From Lunularia cruciata (Eukaryota > Streptophyta > Marchantiopsida > Lunulariales > Lunulariaceae): a stretch of 64,000 nucleotides of DNA. The stretch covers positions 16,444,974 to 16,508,973 of the forward strand of contig OX419757.1 of assembly GCA_948567375.1 (NCBI GenBank). Direction: 5' to 3'. The position numbers were made by a program, and so were the translations under genes. This document shows, one piece after another, positions 20,661 to 34,173 of this stretch; the stretch's first letter is position 1, and the number at the start of each line of letters is the position of its first letter. The notes under the pieces were generated by a model that was given only the letters and a program-made list of their open reading frames with translations, ran no database searches and was not told the origin of the DNA.

Positions 20661-22293
20661 GAACTATTCTAACATGCCTGACATGTCAATCTGCTAGAGA
20701 GGCATGATGCAATGCAAGCTCAAGGAGAGGAGACTATTTTTTCAAAATAATGGAAGGATGCAAGAGGATTTTCAAACCAGATTTAACACATGGTTTTCCA
20801 TTACATTCTCTCATAATCCCTCTCTCACTTACATTTGGCTTAATCTAAGTGGTTAGCGTAACATGGGCGGTTAGAATTAACTCCAAAGTGATTGGTAATT
20901 GAGTCCCGCATCTTCACAATTAACTAGCCATAAATGTAACATTGAAACCCACCGCATGTGTCAACCTACTTTTTGGTACCCACATAAATCTATACAACAC
21001 CATTCATTATTGGGATCACTAACTTTTATGACCACTTGTATAATATTTTTATGGAGTTTGGAGTTCTACCCGTATAATTTTGAAATTTTGGAATTTGAAA
21101 CCCTCTAATATATTAAGGGGTTTCACTTCTAAAAGCTACAAGAAGCCTATGGCTATTGGACATGTGCTGTAAATTTTATTGCATGATTGGGATCCAAAAA
21201 GTAATGCAAAAATGAATACAACTTAGAGTTTGGCATCAGGCTATCAAAGGTTACTCTGGTTTGTTTTATAATTGAGACTTTGGTTCATTTTATAATTGAG
21301 ACTTTGCATTGAATAATAGAACATAATTGAGATTTCATGTTTAATAATGGAACACGGGAGGTTAATGGCAAGAGTTACTAGTAATACATATTAATGAAAA
21401 CCTATCTTGGCATCAAAATGATTTCAAATTATTTCTATCAATTTTCCCTCTACCTTTGCTCGAGTGTCTTGCTTTGGTTGACACTAAACATAAAAGTAAA
21501 AGTGTGCATGTTGTCATGAAAAATACCTTTGCATATATGCCAATGCTTAATATTTTGATTAACTGCCTAGATGCCCTTTGAAAAGGCTAAGAGAGACAGA
21601 GCATTGAAAGATAATCTTGAAATTTGAAGGTCTTGTGTTGATCAAGTCTGGTGGTGGTAGAACAATTTGAGAAAATAAGCTATAAAAATCTCATGTACCT
21701 TACTGTCAAGTTGTTTAATATGTCATGTGTCACAAATGGGAATACAGATACAAGGTTTCATGTGTCATAGATGAGATTCAAACACTCACGATAAGAATTC
21801 AATAAATTGGATGGGGATTCAAACACTCTTGGGGTAGAGGATAAGAATTCAATAATGAAATAAGAAGTGTGAGGGGCAAGGCTAAACACAAAAAATGATA
21901 GGATGGAATGCAATCAAAGATCTACAAATTGAGATTTGAATGATCAAAGCTCTTCAAACTCAAATTTGATTGATTTTTGTACAAGTGCCAAGGTGTATGT
22001 GGAACATTATTATATTTATTGTTGTCCTAAGAGAGTTCCTTGTGTGTTCATATTTTAATAGTACTCATGAAAAAATTCATGGTGCACCTACTTTGAGCAT
22101 TCACACTTGGGAATTTGACCAATAAGATTAGTGAATATGGAGTGTGCTAACCATGTTGATACTATTTTTGAACCATGGAGTATGCTTACTCATACATAGA
22201 TTATATTTCTCTTGCTTGTCTACACCATTCTAATCCCATCTGCAATCTTGCACACCCTCATAATTGCATTCCTACATTTAGATTTGTAGAACT
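20661..22293. other. A+T-rich intergenic sequence
   Basis: No gene supported. Contains a short repeat of 'ataattgagactttg' near 21270-21305 and a 'gataagaattcaataa' phrase twice (21791 and 21841). Otherwise nothing seen. Confidence 0.4.
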
Positions 22294-23700
22294 TTGAAAA
22301 TTGCTTGCTCTACAACTTTAGTGCTGGGGCCATCTATTGCTCTAGTGAATAAAGAAGTGCCTCCTATCACTCCAATGTGTAAAGCCCATCCTATCACTCT
22401 AGTGAGTAAAGCAAAGTGCCTTGCACTTGCCATTCCTAATTTGAGTAGGGGAAAAAGGAAAGGAGAGGATGAAAGATTCAAGATGGTATCCCATCACTAC
22501 AACCAAATTTTGGATTATCTAGACAATCTTGAGCACTTTAAACAAATCTATGATGGTAGTAGCAACAAAACCATTCAAAAGAATACAACATTCATTTACA
22601 TGGAAACTTTTCTTGTGAGACTTGGTAATGGATTTCCATTTTCTATGAACTAAGCAAAGTTGAAAAATAAATGGGCTAGGTTTTTGAAGTCTTCCAACTT
22701 GTAACTAGCAAAGGACTCACCAATAAGGAGATCAAACATGGATGGATTATCAAGGATAAATTGAACAATATTTGTCCTTATTTTTCCAAGATGGATGCTA
22801 TGTTTGGGGGTAGAGCTAATGTATCTCCCCAGCTCTTGTGAATTTAGGGATGGGGAGTGCATTGAATATTTTTGAGTGGTTGGGTAAAGAGGATGAAATG
22901 TGCAGAGTTTCAATGGCCAAGGAAGGTATGTCTAAACAGGATACTCCTTTGTCAAGAATTTCACAGGCTTTTGACTTGAATGGATTGATACCATTACCAA
23001 CCAGCATTCCAAGTACCCATGAAGAAATTATATTTGAATTTACCCATGCAAATACAAATATGCACCAAATAAGCTATTTGGAGCTTATGAAGAGGAAGAT
23101 ATCCCAATTACACAACAAAACACAAAATCAAGAGCATTTGAGGAGAATGACAAAATTCTAAAAGAGGTTCATGGAAGCAAAGAGGAAACAGAAACAATGG
23201 ATATGCCTACACAAGCACAAGTAAGAGCAAGAGATGTACAAGCACAAGCAAGAGAGAAAGGTGAAAAAGATGGAGTATATGCTCTAGATGAGCAATAGAG
23301 AGAATTGCAAAAAAGGAGAAGGTCATTGAAAAAAAATTCAAAGAATTGCTTGACACTTACTAATTTTACCCAAGACATAGCCAGACATACCAAAATGAGG
23401 ACTGAATCAATGGAAGCAAGAGAGACAAGTTGATTAGCTCAGATTGATACTCTCAAAACCACTAAAATAGAAGGTAAAGGTAGAAGATGAGGCAATATCA
23501 AAAGCTTTAAGGAGAGGATCACAAAATCCAAGCATCAATACCAAATGACTATAGAATTAGCCAAAGCCGCTAAAGGAACACAAAAAATCAAGAGCCTTGT
23601 GAGTATGCTCTCTCCTTTTGAAATAGAAGGAACCAATGCAACTTGTTATGATACAAGTAGCCATCATCCAAAATACCATGGATCCAATTCTACTAGTGGT
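22294..23700 (+). pseudogene. Decayed trihelix/SANT-like protein of transposon type, copy 2
   Basis: Plus strand. First ORF 22294-22653 carries a basic segment (GKRKGEDERFK), then HYNQILDYLDNLEHFKQIYDG and FIYMETFLVRLGNGFPF. A stop follows. The next piece, about 22735-22835, reads GLTNKEIKHGW, IKDKLNNICPYFSKMDAMFG and GRANVSP. A further piece, 22838-23161, starts MGSALNIFEWLGKEDEM. Glu/Lys-rich coiled-coil-like sequence with stops runs to about 23700. This matches the order of copy 1 on the opposite strand and is more complete. Function is unknown; DNA binding is inferred from the fold guess. Confidence 0.5.
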
Positions 23701-25176
23701 GATAGCAATTTGCTTTTGTAATATTACAATTTCAATATAGTTTGTAAATGATGCATTTGCTTGCAATTTTTGGTATGAATAGATTGGATTTGATCAATGT
23801 AGTATGGTTTTATTGCTAAATGTTAGTTTTGCTTGAGGTTATGTTAGATTGGTTTGCATTTGGAGTGACTCACAAGAGATGTGAGTTTGTCCGTGTGCAT
23901 GATATAGTATCTCATTAGTGAAGTGGGTAGTTGCTCATAATTGATGTGGTTATGATTGCAAAGACATGGGCCAAGAGTGTGCAAAAAGGTTCACAATGAA
24001 GTTGGATTGAGAGACAACAAGTGTAACAATGCCTTATACTATGGTTTACTTATGTCTTGATTGCATGACACCTTAGGACAACAAAAGAACCAAAGAAGTT
24101 TTAGAGGACAAAGCATGATTGAGAAGGTTTGAAAACCTCAACTACAAGACTATTGAAAACCATTTAATATTTATTGTTTTAACTACAACAAGATGTCATG
24201 CTAATTTCATGTCTTAATAAATGTATAAATGTCTCAAGATGTCTCAAGATGTCTCAAGATGTATATTTATGTGTACAAGGAAAGAAATTAAGATTTTTCA
24301 AGGTTGGATTGGAAGCCTTTAGACGTTGAAAACCTTGAATACCGAACTGAAGAAATAAACTTATAGGCAATGCCAAATCGGAACCTTTCAAAGGTGCAAT
24401 ATAAACCTCAAACAAAATAATACTTGATATACAAAGAACAATGTGGTGTTGGAAGCTTATAAAGTCAGAAGCTTTTAGATGTTTAAAACTCTCTATTAAT
24501 ACACTCTCAAAATATTAATAAACTCTTCAAACTCTATCTTGTGAGATGCTAGAATTTGTTTAAGGTTTATTTTCTCTATACGTTATACTTTAAGGTCATT
24601 GCTAGAATGATGAAGAATATATCAAAAGCTAAAATAGTAGATATAATTCCATTGGCAACAAGAGTAAGTGTTTACTTGCATAAACACTTTGCATAATGAA
24701 TAGGGAATATGATAAGACAAGTCATCTTAACTTAACCTAATCAATATGACAAATATAAAATGTACAAGCATTACATCACCATACACCAATAGAAGAGGTG
24801 CCCAATATGGATAGAAGTGTACAACTAGTCCTATCACTAACTAACTATAAAAGATTATATAACATGATGCCAAATTGAACAAGTGAACACAATATCATAC
24901 AAGAGTGCCAAAATGAACAAGTGATCATAATATAATATCATGCACCAGCAAAACTACCCTATGGTTATCCTTAGAGGAAGTAGGGGAAGCAAGGGAATGG
25001 CATGCTACTTTGATGTGCTCTAATGCATCATTGTCAAGTTGTCTAACTATAAGTTGATGAATCCACAGTGGACTATATTGCCACATGCACTCCCACTCAT
25101 GATAGCACATAGGAAGATCTTACAACAATGATGCTTAAGTCTAGTATGGATTGGCATTGTAGTCCCTAAGTCGGCT
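23701..25176. other. A+T-rich intergenic sequence with a small tandem repeat
   Basis: No gene supported. Three head-to-tail copies of a 12-mer (gtctcaagatgt) sit at about 24233-24268. Confidence 0.5.
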
Positions 25177-25855
25177 TGTGAGCCGGCCTATCTCTCACTC
25201 AGGATGAACCTCTGATGGCTATTATGGTAGTGCACCATGGACTAAGAAGGCAAGGAACCCCAACTCCATCATACTCCTCCAAGGCTAACACTCCAAGACT
25301 CAAGACATTGCTCACTAGAGAACTCAATGAGAGAGAGATAGTTGCAAATGAAAGGATGATGAGTACCTCCTCACCCCTTGTTTATATACTTGTGAAATAG
25401 TTACGTACCAAAGTTACTAATTACCGTAGTAACTCAAGTTACTAGACTAAAAGTCAAGTAAAGTCAAAAAGTAGAAAGGAATATCCATTCACATGGGCAT
25501 ATTCCCCTTATCTTGACCCAACCACTAAAGCAAGGATTCCTTCACATGGGCTATCCTTGGACTAAAGAAGAATCCAAAACAAAAAGGCTTGCGGGCCCAA
25601 GAGTTCTCAACTCTTTCCCCAAAGCCAAACACCTAGGAATAATACCAAGTCAACACACTAAAATCCAAAATAGTGGTGCTCATCTTTTCTACTTCCTCTA
25701 AAGTAAGGTTCCATCTATCTTAGCTATGACTAACTTTAGCTAACCATGACTAATATAGAACCATCCTTTATCTCTATATAAATAATATCTCTTAAGTACT
25801 TGTAATACCAAGCTAAATATCACAATACCACACACATGCACAAATGGGTGTTACA
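25177..25855 (-). repeat. 3' LTR of copy B2
   Basis: 679 bp. Shares several sites with its partner at 31978-32656 that differ from B1, so the pair belongs together. Confidence 0.93.
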
Positions 25856-28800
25856 TTTACCCCCGAACTAAGTTTTCACTTTGTCCTCAAAGTGAAGGTC
25901 TCTCTACCTTCTATGGTACATCTTCAACTTATCATGGTTAATCCTATCAAAGTATCTTCCTCCCAACTCCTTGAGATCATAGGTGTAATTGCCCTACATC
26001 TTCTCCACTATGAAAGGTCCAAAGTACTTAGGCAAAAACTTCTTTTGCACTCTCTTGAATCGAATGGAATCAAACAACATTACCCAATCACCTTCTTTGA
26101 AAGGCTCCACCTTCTTCTTGTCTTGCCTCTTATCATAGCTCTCCTTTTGTTTCCTTTGGGCTTGCTCCACTCGAACCATAGCAACTGCTCTTGCCTCTTC
26201 CAACTCCATGAGTTGATCCTTCCTTGACTTCTCTGCATCACCTCCTTGTGCTTTCTTCAATCTCCTATGAATGCTTTGGAAGGTAGGAAGATCAAAGTGA
26301 ATAGGTAAGGTAGACTCAATACCATACACCAATTGAAATGGAGAATATCCAGTGGAAGTTTTCATGGTTGTCCTATACTCCCACAAAACTGCATGAATCC
26401 TCTTGTCCCAATGATGTTTAGCCCCCTCCATTTCTGCATCTTTGGCCAACATCATGCACAAGGTCTGATTGGTTCTCTCTGCCAAGCCATTGGAATTTGG
26501 CTTATAGGATGTAGTTACTCTATGTGTGATAGAGAAATGTCGTAGCATGGCTATAGTAATGCTTCCTGTAAACTCTCCTCCTCTATCAGAAACCAACTCC
26601 AAAGGGCATCCAAACCTAGTCATAATGCGTTCATAAAGAAATCTACCCACTTCATCTTCATTCTTGTCCCTCAATGGTCTAGCCTCAACCCACTTGGTAA
26701 GGTAATCAGTAACTACCACAATGTACCGATTGTTCCTTGGGGTTCTATTGAGATGACCTACAAAATCAATTCCCCACTTCTCAAAAGGTCCTAGCAATGG
26801 AATTGATCTAAGTGGTGGAGTGGATGTAGACTTTCTAGCAAAAGCTTGACAAACATGACAAGTTTTGCAATAATCAAGACAATCCTTGAAAATCCCTCTC
26901 CAATGGTAACTTGCATCTAGAATCTTGAAAGCAGTCACCTTTCCTGCAAAGTGTCCTCCACATACTAAACCTTCATGAAACTCCTTTATGAGTAGGATAG
27001 AATCTTCCTTACCCACTGCTCTTTGAAGTAGACCATCTGCTCCTTGGTGAAAAAGAATATCCTCCACCATTGTGTAAGGTCTAGATCTTGCTGCAAGGGC
27101 CTTCCTCTCCCTAGCATGCATCCCTTCTGGATAGTTACCTTTTGTCACAAAATCCACAATCTCCTTGTACTCCATTGGAACCTCTTGAGTGACTGAGATT
27201 GTCATGAGCTCCTCATCCAGGAAGGAATCATCCACTGGCTCATCTCCATCATGATCATAGGCTCTAGATAATAAATCAGCATTTGCATGTTTCTTTCCTG
27301 GCCTATCTTCAATGGTGTAGTCATACTCAAACAAGAGTATCATCCACCTTGCTAGTCTCCCTTCAACATTAGGCTTGTTGAAGATGTACTTCAAAGCCTT
27401 GTGATCCGTGACAATGGTGGCTTTCCCTCCAATCAAGTAGTGTCTAAACTTCTTGAGACCAAAGATCACTGCCAACCCTTCTCTCTTCGTGACAGAGTAG
27501 TTCTTCTCTGCTGAAACCATCTGCCTACTAGCATAAGCTATTGGATGATCATGCCCATCTTGGTCTAATTGACTAAGAGTGCATCCTATAGCTACATTAG
27601 AAGCATCAATGTAGAGGATGAAAGGTTTACTCCAATCAGGTTTAGCAAGAATTGGAGCTACAACAAGGGATTGCTTGAGCTCCTCAAAAGCTTTGAGAGC
27701 CTCCTTGTCTTCCAAAATCACCATGTAATCTACACCCTTCTTCATGTAGATGGTCAATGCATAAGCCTTGTTGGAAAATGAGAAGATGAACCTCCTATAG
27801 TACCCAACCATCCCCAAGAATTGGCGTAACTTTGTCAAGCTTGAAGGGAATGGAAGGTCTGAGATTTTCCTCACCTTCTCAGGATCAACTGCTATTCCAT
27901 CCTTGGAGATGATATGCCCCAAAAGTAGACCTTCTTCACATCCAAAAATGCACTTCTTTGGGTTGAGTGATGCATTTGCCTCATCCAAGCGTTGCAAGAC
28001 TTTGATTAGGTGCTCAAAGTGGTCCTCCTTGCTCCCATAGACACAAAAGTTATCAATGAAATCTCTCACAAATTTCCCAATGAAAGGTTCAAATACCTTG
28101 TTCATGAACCATTGGAATGTGGCTGGAGCATTGCAAAGCCCAAAAGGCATGACCTTGAAAGCATAAGTTCCCCAAGGTGTGGTGAATGTGGTGAGTTTTT
28201 GATGCTCTGGTGCAATCTTGATTTGGTTATATCCACTATAACCATCTCCAAAACTATACCTCTCATGACCTGCAACCTCCTCCAAGATCTCATCAATGAA
28301 TGGCAATGGGTAGTAGTCCTTCTTGGTAACATTTGGGCCATACTTGAGGGTAGATAACCTTCTCTCTACCTCCTCAAGTGTCAATGGTGATTTATCTGGG
28401 TCCTTCAAAACCTCTGGCTTAGGTGCAAAATCCATAGCACACAAAGGATACACATCTGAATCAGATTCAGATTCATCTCCCTCCGTGGAAGTCTCCTCTT
28501 CCATGCTTGTGTCCACACCTGAAGCTCCTTCTTCAGAATCTGATTCCCAATAATCAAAAGATGGTGTATCTGAATGTGAAGTGTTGGTGGTGTTAGTCAC
28601 AAGAACAGTGACTCTATGGTTTGATGGCCCAATCCTCAAGTACCCTTTGTGCCATCGATCAGTTGTGCGTGCTGCTCTCAACCATGGCCTCCCAAGAAGC
28701 AAGTCATAGCTTGAATCCTTCAAGACTTGGAAAGTCATGAGATTTTGAACTCCCATAACTGAAACTACCACCTTATCCATCACCCCTACTGGTCGAACTT

Positions 28801-30643
28801 GTTGCTTGTTTGCCATGCTCACCACAAATGTTGAAGGTCTTGAGGGTATCATACCCAACTTCTTCATCAACCTTTCTGACATGGCATTCACTGCTGATCC
28901 TCCATCAACCAATGCATCCTTGATGTTGTGACCATTCACTCTCACATCAATCTTGGAGGCATATTCACAAGCTTCCCATGGTGCTGGCTTGGCATCCACC
29001 ACCCCCATTGATACTGGAACTTTTGCCTTCTTCTTCTTCTTGCTCCTTGTAGAACTCAAACCACCTCTAAGCTCATTTCTCAAGGTAGGGTTCAAAGCAA
29101 TTAATTGGCCCACTGTGATGTTAGCCTTGTGACTACCAACATCCTCCAACACATTGTAGTTCCATTGTTGCTTTGAGATCAAGAAGTCCTCCATCCCCAA
29201 CTTCTTCCTTGGAGTCTTTGTTGTTGATGGTGTTGAGGTGCGAGTGCTCCTAGTAGACATAGGAGTATCCTTGCTTGAAGTAAATCCTTGAGAAGAGTGA
29301 ACATCCTCTGCAAAACGAGCTCTCTTCTTCTCTTGTGCCAAAAGCTCCAAATTAAGACCCTTGGAGTTTGAGCACTCTCCCTTCTCATACTTGCTCTCAA
29401 CCACATCTATGGATGCTATCCCCTTACCTTTGTTGGGATTAGGAGCCACTTGGGTTTCACTACCTCCCTCTTTCCCTCTATTGGCTCCCTCATAACCCCT
29501 TCCTCCATGGTAAGTGAAATTTGGGCAATTCCTTTGGATATGGCCTCTTCCTCCACAACCAAAACAATTTCTATCATTGAAATTGTTGGCTGGTTGGCCT
29601 CCTCTATATGGATAGTTTCCATAACTCCTAGGCCCTCTCCCTACATTATGATCCACCTCTCTCTTCTCCCATAGTTGCACCACATTGATCTTGAGATCCG
29701 CAAGTTGTTCTGTGATGGTTTGGAGTGGATCTTTTGGTGGAGGTGCAAGAACTGGAGCAACTACTACTTGTGGTGCAACCCTTGTCACCAAAGTATCAGA
29801 AGTTCCACCATACTTGTAGCCTTGAGGAGGATGCACAACCTCCTTCACCACCAAATCACTCTCATCCCCTTCCAAACTCTCCTCCATACGAATTACGATC
29901 TTGATAGCTTCAACCTTGGAAGAAGGTTTCTCATATCTCACCTTGCTTCTAATTTGTGGTCTCAATCCTCCCACAAAATTCTTGGTGAGCATGGCCCCTA
30001 TGCCAATCATTGTAGTCTCCACATCATCCCCACCCTTCCTCAACACTATGCGAAATCTGGACTCCAACTTTTCCACTCTTTCCACATAGACCCTCACTTT
30101 CTCTCCATCTCCTTGCTTGAGAAATGTAACCTCACTCATCAATCTCTCATAACTCTCATCAGGAAGAAAGTTCTCAATGAGTGCTGAAGTCAAAGTCTCC
30201 CAAGACTCCTCTTCCCCCTCTCTCCTCTCTCTCTTTTGGTATTCTGACTCATACCATGTAAGTGCTGCATCCTCAAAGAAATCTGGTAATAATGAGGCCC
30301 ACTCATTCTTCCTCCTCTCATTGTTTCCTATGCAAGCTCTCTTGAAGTCTCTCACAAAGGCCTCCACATCTTCTCCATCCTTGCCAAAGAAAACCGGAAG
30401 TTTCCCCATCTTAACCCCTCACTATCTTTCTTTTCTCTCAAATTTTTTTTTCTTTTTTTTTTCTCTCACTCTATTACTAATAGAGTATATACATGACTAA
30501 CACCATTTGAGAATAATCCACTCTAGGGAACACAAAAGGTTCAGGTTGCTCCAAGATTTCTATAGCAACATCAAATCCTAGAGTGCATATTAATCTAACT
30601 CTCATGGATAGTTTATCCATAAGTTGAAAAATTATCTCCATCA

Positions 30644-31060
30644 CTAATCTTGAGAACTAGCTGATGAAGGTGGTAGTATTTCTGTAGCTGTACTAAGACT
30701 CTCTCCAAGATCCTTCACCAAAGTTTCCAAAAGTGCTTTTACTCCACTACACTCGTGTCCTTTTGGAAGTCCTTCAACTCCACAAACCTCACACAACTCC
30801 TTGGTCTTAGATCTTCTCCCTCCCAATCTTGGTGAAGAAGGTCCAACATGCAAACCCAAGTCAAGTAAGCCTCTCCTTTCCCTCAATCTCTTGCTTTCAA
30901 AGGTCAATGGACATGAACTTGCCTTATGTCCCTTCTCTCCACATAGAAAGCACTTAGACTCACTCTTTCCTCCAAGTGGTGTAGGTTTTTGGATCCTCTC
31001 AACACTCTCTTCAAATTCTATTGTAAACTCTCTTTTCCTCAAATCCACCCTTACAATCAC
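30644..31060 (-). CDS. Extra zinc-knuckle ORF upstream of gag in element B2
   Basis: 138 residues, nearly the same as the C-terminal part of the B1 ORF at 12705-13202, including the CCHC knuckle (CFLCGEKGHKASSC) and the second Cys cluster. Its conservation between two separately inserted copies shows that the ORF is part of the family. Confidence 0.6.
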   Translation of the reverse strand: MIVRVDLRKREFTIEFEESVERIQKPTPLGGKSESKCFLCGEKGHKASSCPLTFESKRLRERRGLLDLGLHVGPSSPRLGGRRSKTKELCEVCGVEGLPKGHECSGVKALLETLVKDLGESLSTATEILPPSSASSQD

Positions 31061-31977
31061 CTCAAACCCTTGCGGAACCTTGCATTATCTCAATTTCCAC
31101 TCTTGATGACCCTCCATGTTCCCCAAGATGAATCTAAACACTCAAACATACTTTTTGTTGATCTCAAACTTCTCATGCATGAGATCTCCACTCTGCAGAA
31201 TTGACCCTTCCTCACAATGTCACTCAAATCTCCCAACCAATATGTCACAGTCCTCTGAAATTTACCACACTTGATCACAACTCCAGGACGTCCCTCTCTG
31301 ATAAATTTCAGATCTTTTCATCCAGCCATTTGGCCTAGACACCTTTCTATTCAGCACCCATATTTCAGATTTGGTCTGAAAACCACCCCCCTCACTTCAA
31401 AAACTCATAACGCCCTGCGCAAAAACGATCTCTCTCTAATTTTTGTGGCAGCAGGTAGGATACAATGCACTGAATTTTCTTAGAAATTTTCAGGACAATT
31501 CACCGAAAATTGAAGAAATGGAAAACTCTGTACAATTTTCCAGAGAGCATGCAGTTGCGGGAGCACTTTACCCTATCAACTTTCAAAAATTCTAGCCCAG
31601 TGCGCATAGAAGCTCTCTCAATAATTTCAAGTGTGCTAACTGAAAGATAACCCAAGCTATCATGTGTAGAAATCTCAAGTCCAGATCTCAAACTTGAGAT
31701 TTTGCCCAAAATCACCTTAATCCCCAAAATCTGCAATCCACCTCACACAATCTCTCCAATTCCTCTCATGTGTACAAGATGTACAAAATCACCTCAAAGA
31801 CATCATAATGAACTACAGGGTATACAAATGGATCTTGGTTCTCTAACATAAGTTCAGCCCTCTCCTCTCCTAATGTTCTCTCCAAGTGAGCTCTCATAGC
31901 CTCCTTCTGCCTAATGTAGAATTGGACGCGGAACATTATCTTGCCTTCTAGAGAGGTCCCGGTAACGGAACCAAAAA

Positions 31978-32656
31978 TGTGAGCCGGCCTGTCTCTCACT
32001 CAGGATGAACCTCTGATGGCTATTATGGTAGTGCACCATGGACTAAGAAGGCAAGGAACCCCAACTCCATCATACTCCTCCAAGGCTAACACTCCAAGAC
32101 TCAAGACATTGCTCACTAGAGAACTCAATGAGAGAGAGATAGTTGCAAATGAAAGGATGATGAGTACCTCCTCACCCCTTGTTTATATACTTGTGAAATA
32201 GTTACGTACCAAAGTTACTAATTACCGTAGTAACTCAAGTTACTAGACTAAAAGTCAAGTAAAGTCAAAAAGTAGAAAGGAATATCCATTCACATGGGCA
32301 TATTCCCCTTATCTTGACCCAACCACTAAAGCAAGGATTCCTTCACATGGGCTATCCTTGGACTAAAGAAGAATCCAAAACAAAAAGGCTTGCGGGCCCA
32401 AGAGTTCTCAACTCTTTCCCCAAAGCCAAACACCTAGGAATAATACCAAGTCAACACACTAAAATCCAAAATAGTGGTGCTCATCTTTTCTACTTCCTCT
32501 AAAGTAAGGTCCCATCTATCTTAGCTATGACTAACTTTAGCTAACCATGACTAATATAGAACCATCCTTTATCTCTATATAAATAATATCTCTTAAGTAC
32601 TTGTAATACCAAGCTAAATATCACAATACCACACACATGCACAAATGGGTGTTACA
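31978..32656 (-). repeat. 5' LTR of copy B2
   Basis: 679 bp, TGTGAGCCGG to GGGTGTTACA on the plus strand; followed by GGCC, the probable target-site partner of GGCT at 25173-25176. Confidence 0.93.
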
Positions 32657-34173
32657 GGCCTGATGCCCATTCCTTGGTGAGAAACTCTATAGCAAAGCAA
32701 GGGTTGGTCCAAAATCTATTTAGAGGCCAATCAAAATATCCACTAATGAAGGACATGTGGTGACTAGCCTAGTGTAAGAAAGAATGAAGTGAAGAGGGTG
32801 GATAGCTCCCTACGGATGATTCCTATAATTATAAAGCACCACACTATCAACTATGAAGATACCCCTCAATGATAAACCTAAAGCAATAAATAAAGGACCT
32901 ATGGTGACTAGCCTAATGTAAGGAAGAATGAAGTGAGTTTAGTGATAAATCTAAAGCAATAAATGCAACATAAGGTCTAACCATGTACCCACTTCATGGC
33001 TCCATGTACCCATCTTGATCACTAAACAAGGCTATGAGGCAATCTTTGATGTGTACTCCACTTGGTAAGAATCCATCATCTCATATAGACCAGAGTAGGT
33101 GCTCTAACTTTATTGTAAAACCATCAGTCTAGATGATCACATCAACAAAATGCACACATTACCCCATGAATACTTTGAATCCTGAATGTGGAATGTACCT
33201 AAACACACTCCTACCTCTATAATGCAACCATCCACACTACATGAAAAAATCACACCATTGAGTGAAGAGCCAACTACTATCTCACATAAGGTTCACAAGA
33301 CAACCCACATCCAACACTAAAATCTTCCTCCACCTCTTGTGAGCATAGACAATACAAGGAATGAATTGCCTAGACAAGATCTTTGTTCCTCTTCATAAAG
33401 ATCAATCTACTGGTCTCATCCAAGAGTGTCATCTTCTTCTCCTCAAGCCACTTGCAATAATCATGAGTATGTGTAAAAGAGAGGAGAGGGAGTATGTGTA
33501 GATGAATTTTTGTGTGTATCCCATGGGTGATGCTATGTATCATGTCTATTTGAGTAGATATCCATAGGACATACTTAGAAATAGTATTGGTTTGGGTGAT
33601 GTTGCATACAATATCCATCTTGGTCCTGATACTTATCTTCCTCTCTATATCCTTATCTTGCTCATGTTGCCTTTGTACATCCTCTAATAGCTCACAAATG
33701 ATACTAAGCTCTCTCTAGTAAAACTCCTCTAACTCAAGTAGCTTGTCCCTCCTAGTCTTCTTTGCCAAGACAAGTATATCTAACTCAACTAATTGCTTGG
33801 TCCCAGTCCTCTCCTTAGTTGCAAAATGATCTTCTCACTATGTCAAAGTACGCTCTCTCTCAAGAATAGCTACTTCTCTTCTAACTAAATTTGTATCCTC
33901 TCTCTTGCCTCACTCTCCTTGATCTACTCTTCTTCCTACCCCACATTCAAAAGGCTGAACAAGAGAGAAGACCTCTTCTTCTAATGGCTGCACATAGAGG
34001 AAGGCACCCTCATAAGGCTTATCACATAGAAGGTATCATTTGGAGCTTGCTCATAGGAGATATGGTCATACAAGTGCAATTGCTTTGACATAAAGACATG
34101 TGCAAAATACATGCATGCATTCAAAGCTTATATCAGCAATCTCATCACTAATCAAAGAGAGAATAGATTCTTG
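32657..34173. other. Intergenic sequence with a diverged duplication and coiled-coil-like relic
   Basis: 'ggtgactagcctartgtaag' plus 'gaatgaagtga' occurs at about 32758 and 32899, with 'ctaaagcaataaat' after each: a ~140-bp imperfect duplication. On the minus strand, 33370-33870 can be read as a charged, helix-prone peptide with stops (for example LVELDILVLAKKTRRDKLLE). It is not identified. Confidence 0.4.

Larger units (their letters stand above)
25177..32656 (-). mobile_element. Family B Ty3/gypsy element, copy B2, nearly whole
   Basis: About 7.5 kb, same layout and strand as B1. LTRs 25177-25855 and 31978-32656 are each 679 bp and differ at about two positions by eye. Flanks GGCT and GGCC suggest a 4-bp target duplication with one change. 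Parts on the minus strand: 5' LTR, primer site, leader with the extra zinc-knuckle ORF (30644-31060), gag (start 30409), protease, reverse transcriptase, RNase H and integrase to about 25900, 3' LTR. The coding region is shorter than B1 and has about two breaks, so it probably cannot move by itself. Young, but older than B1. Confidence 0.93.
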
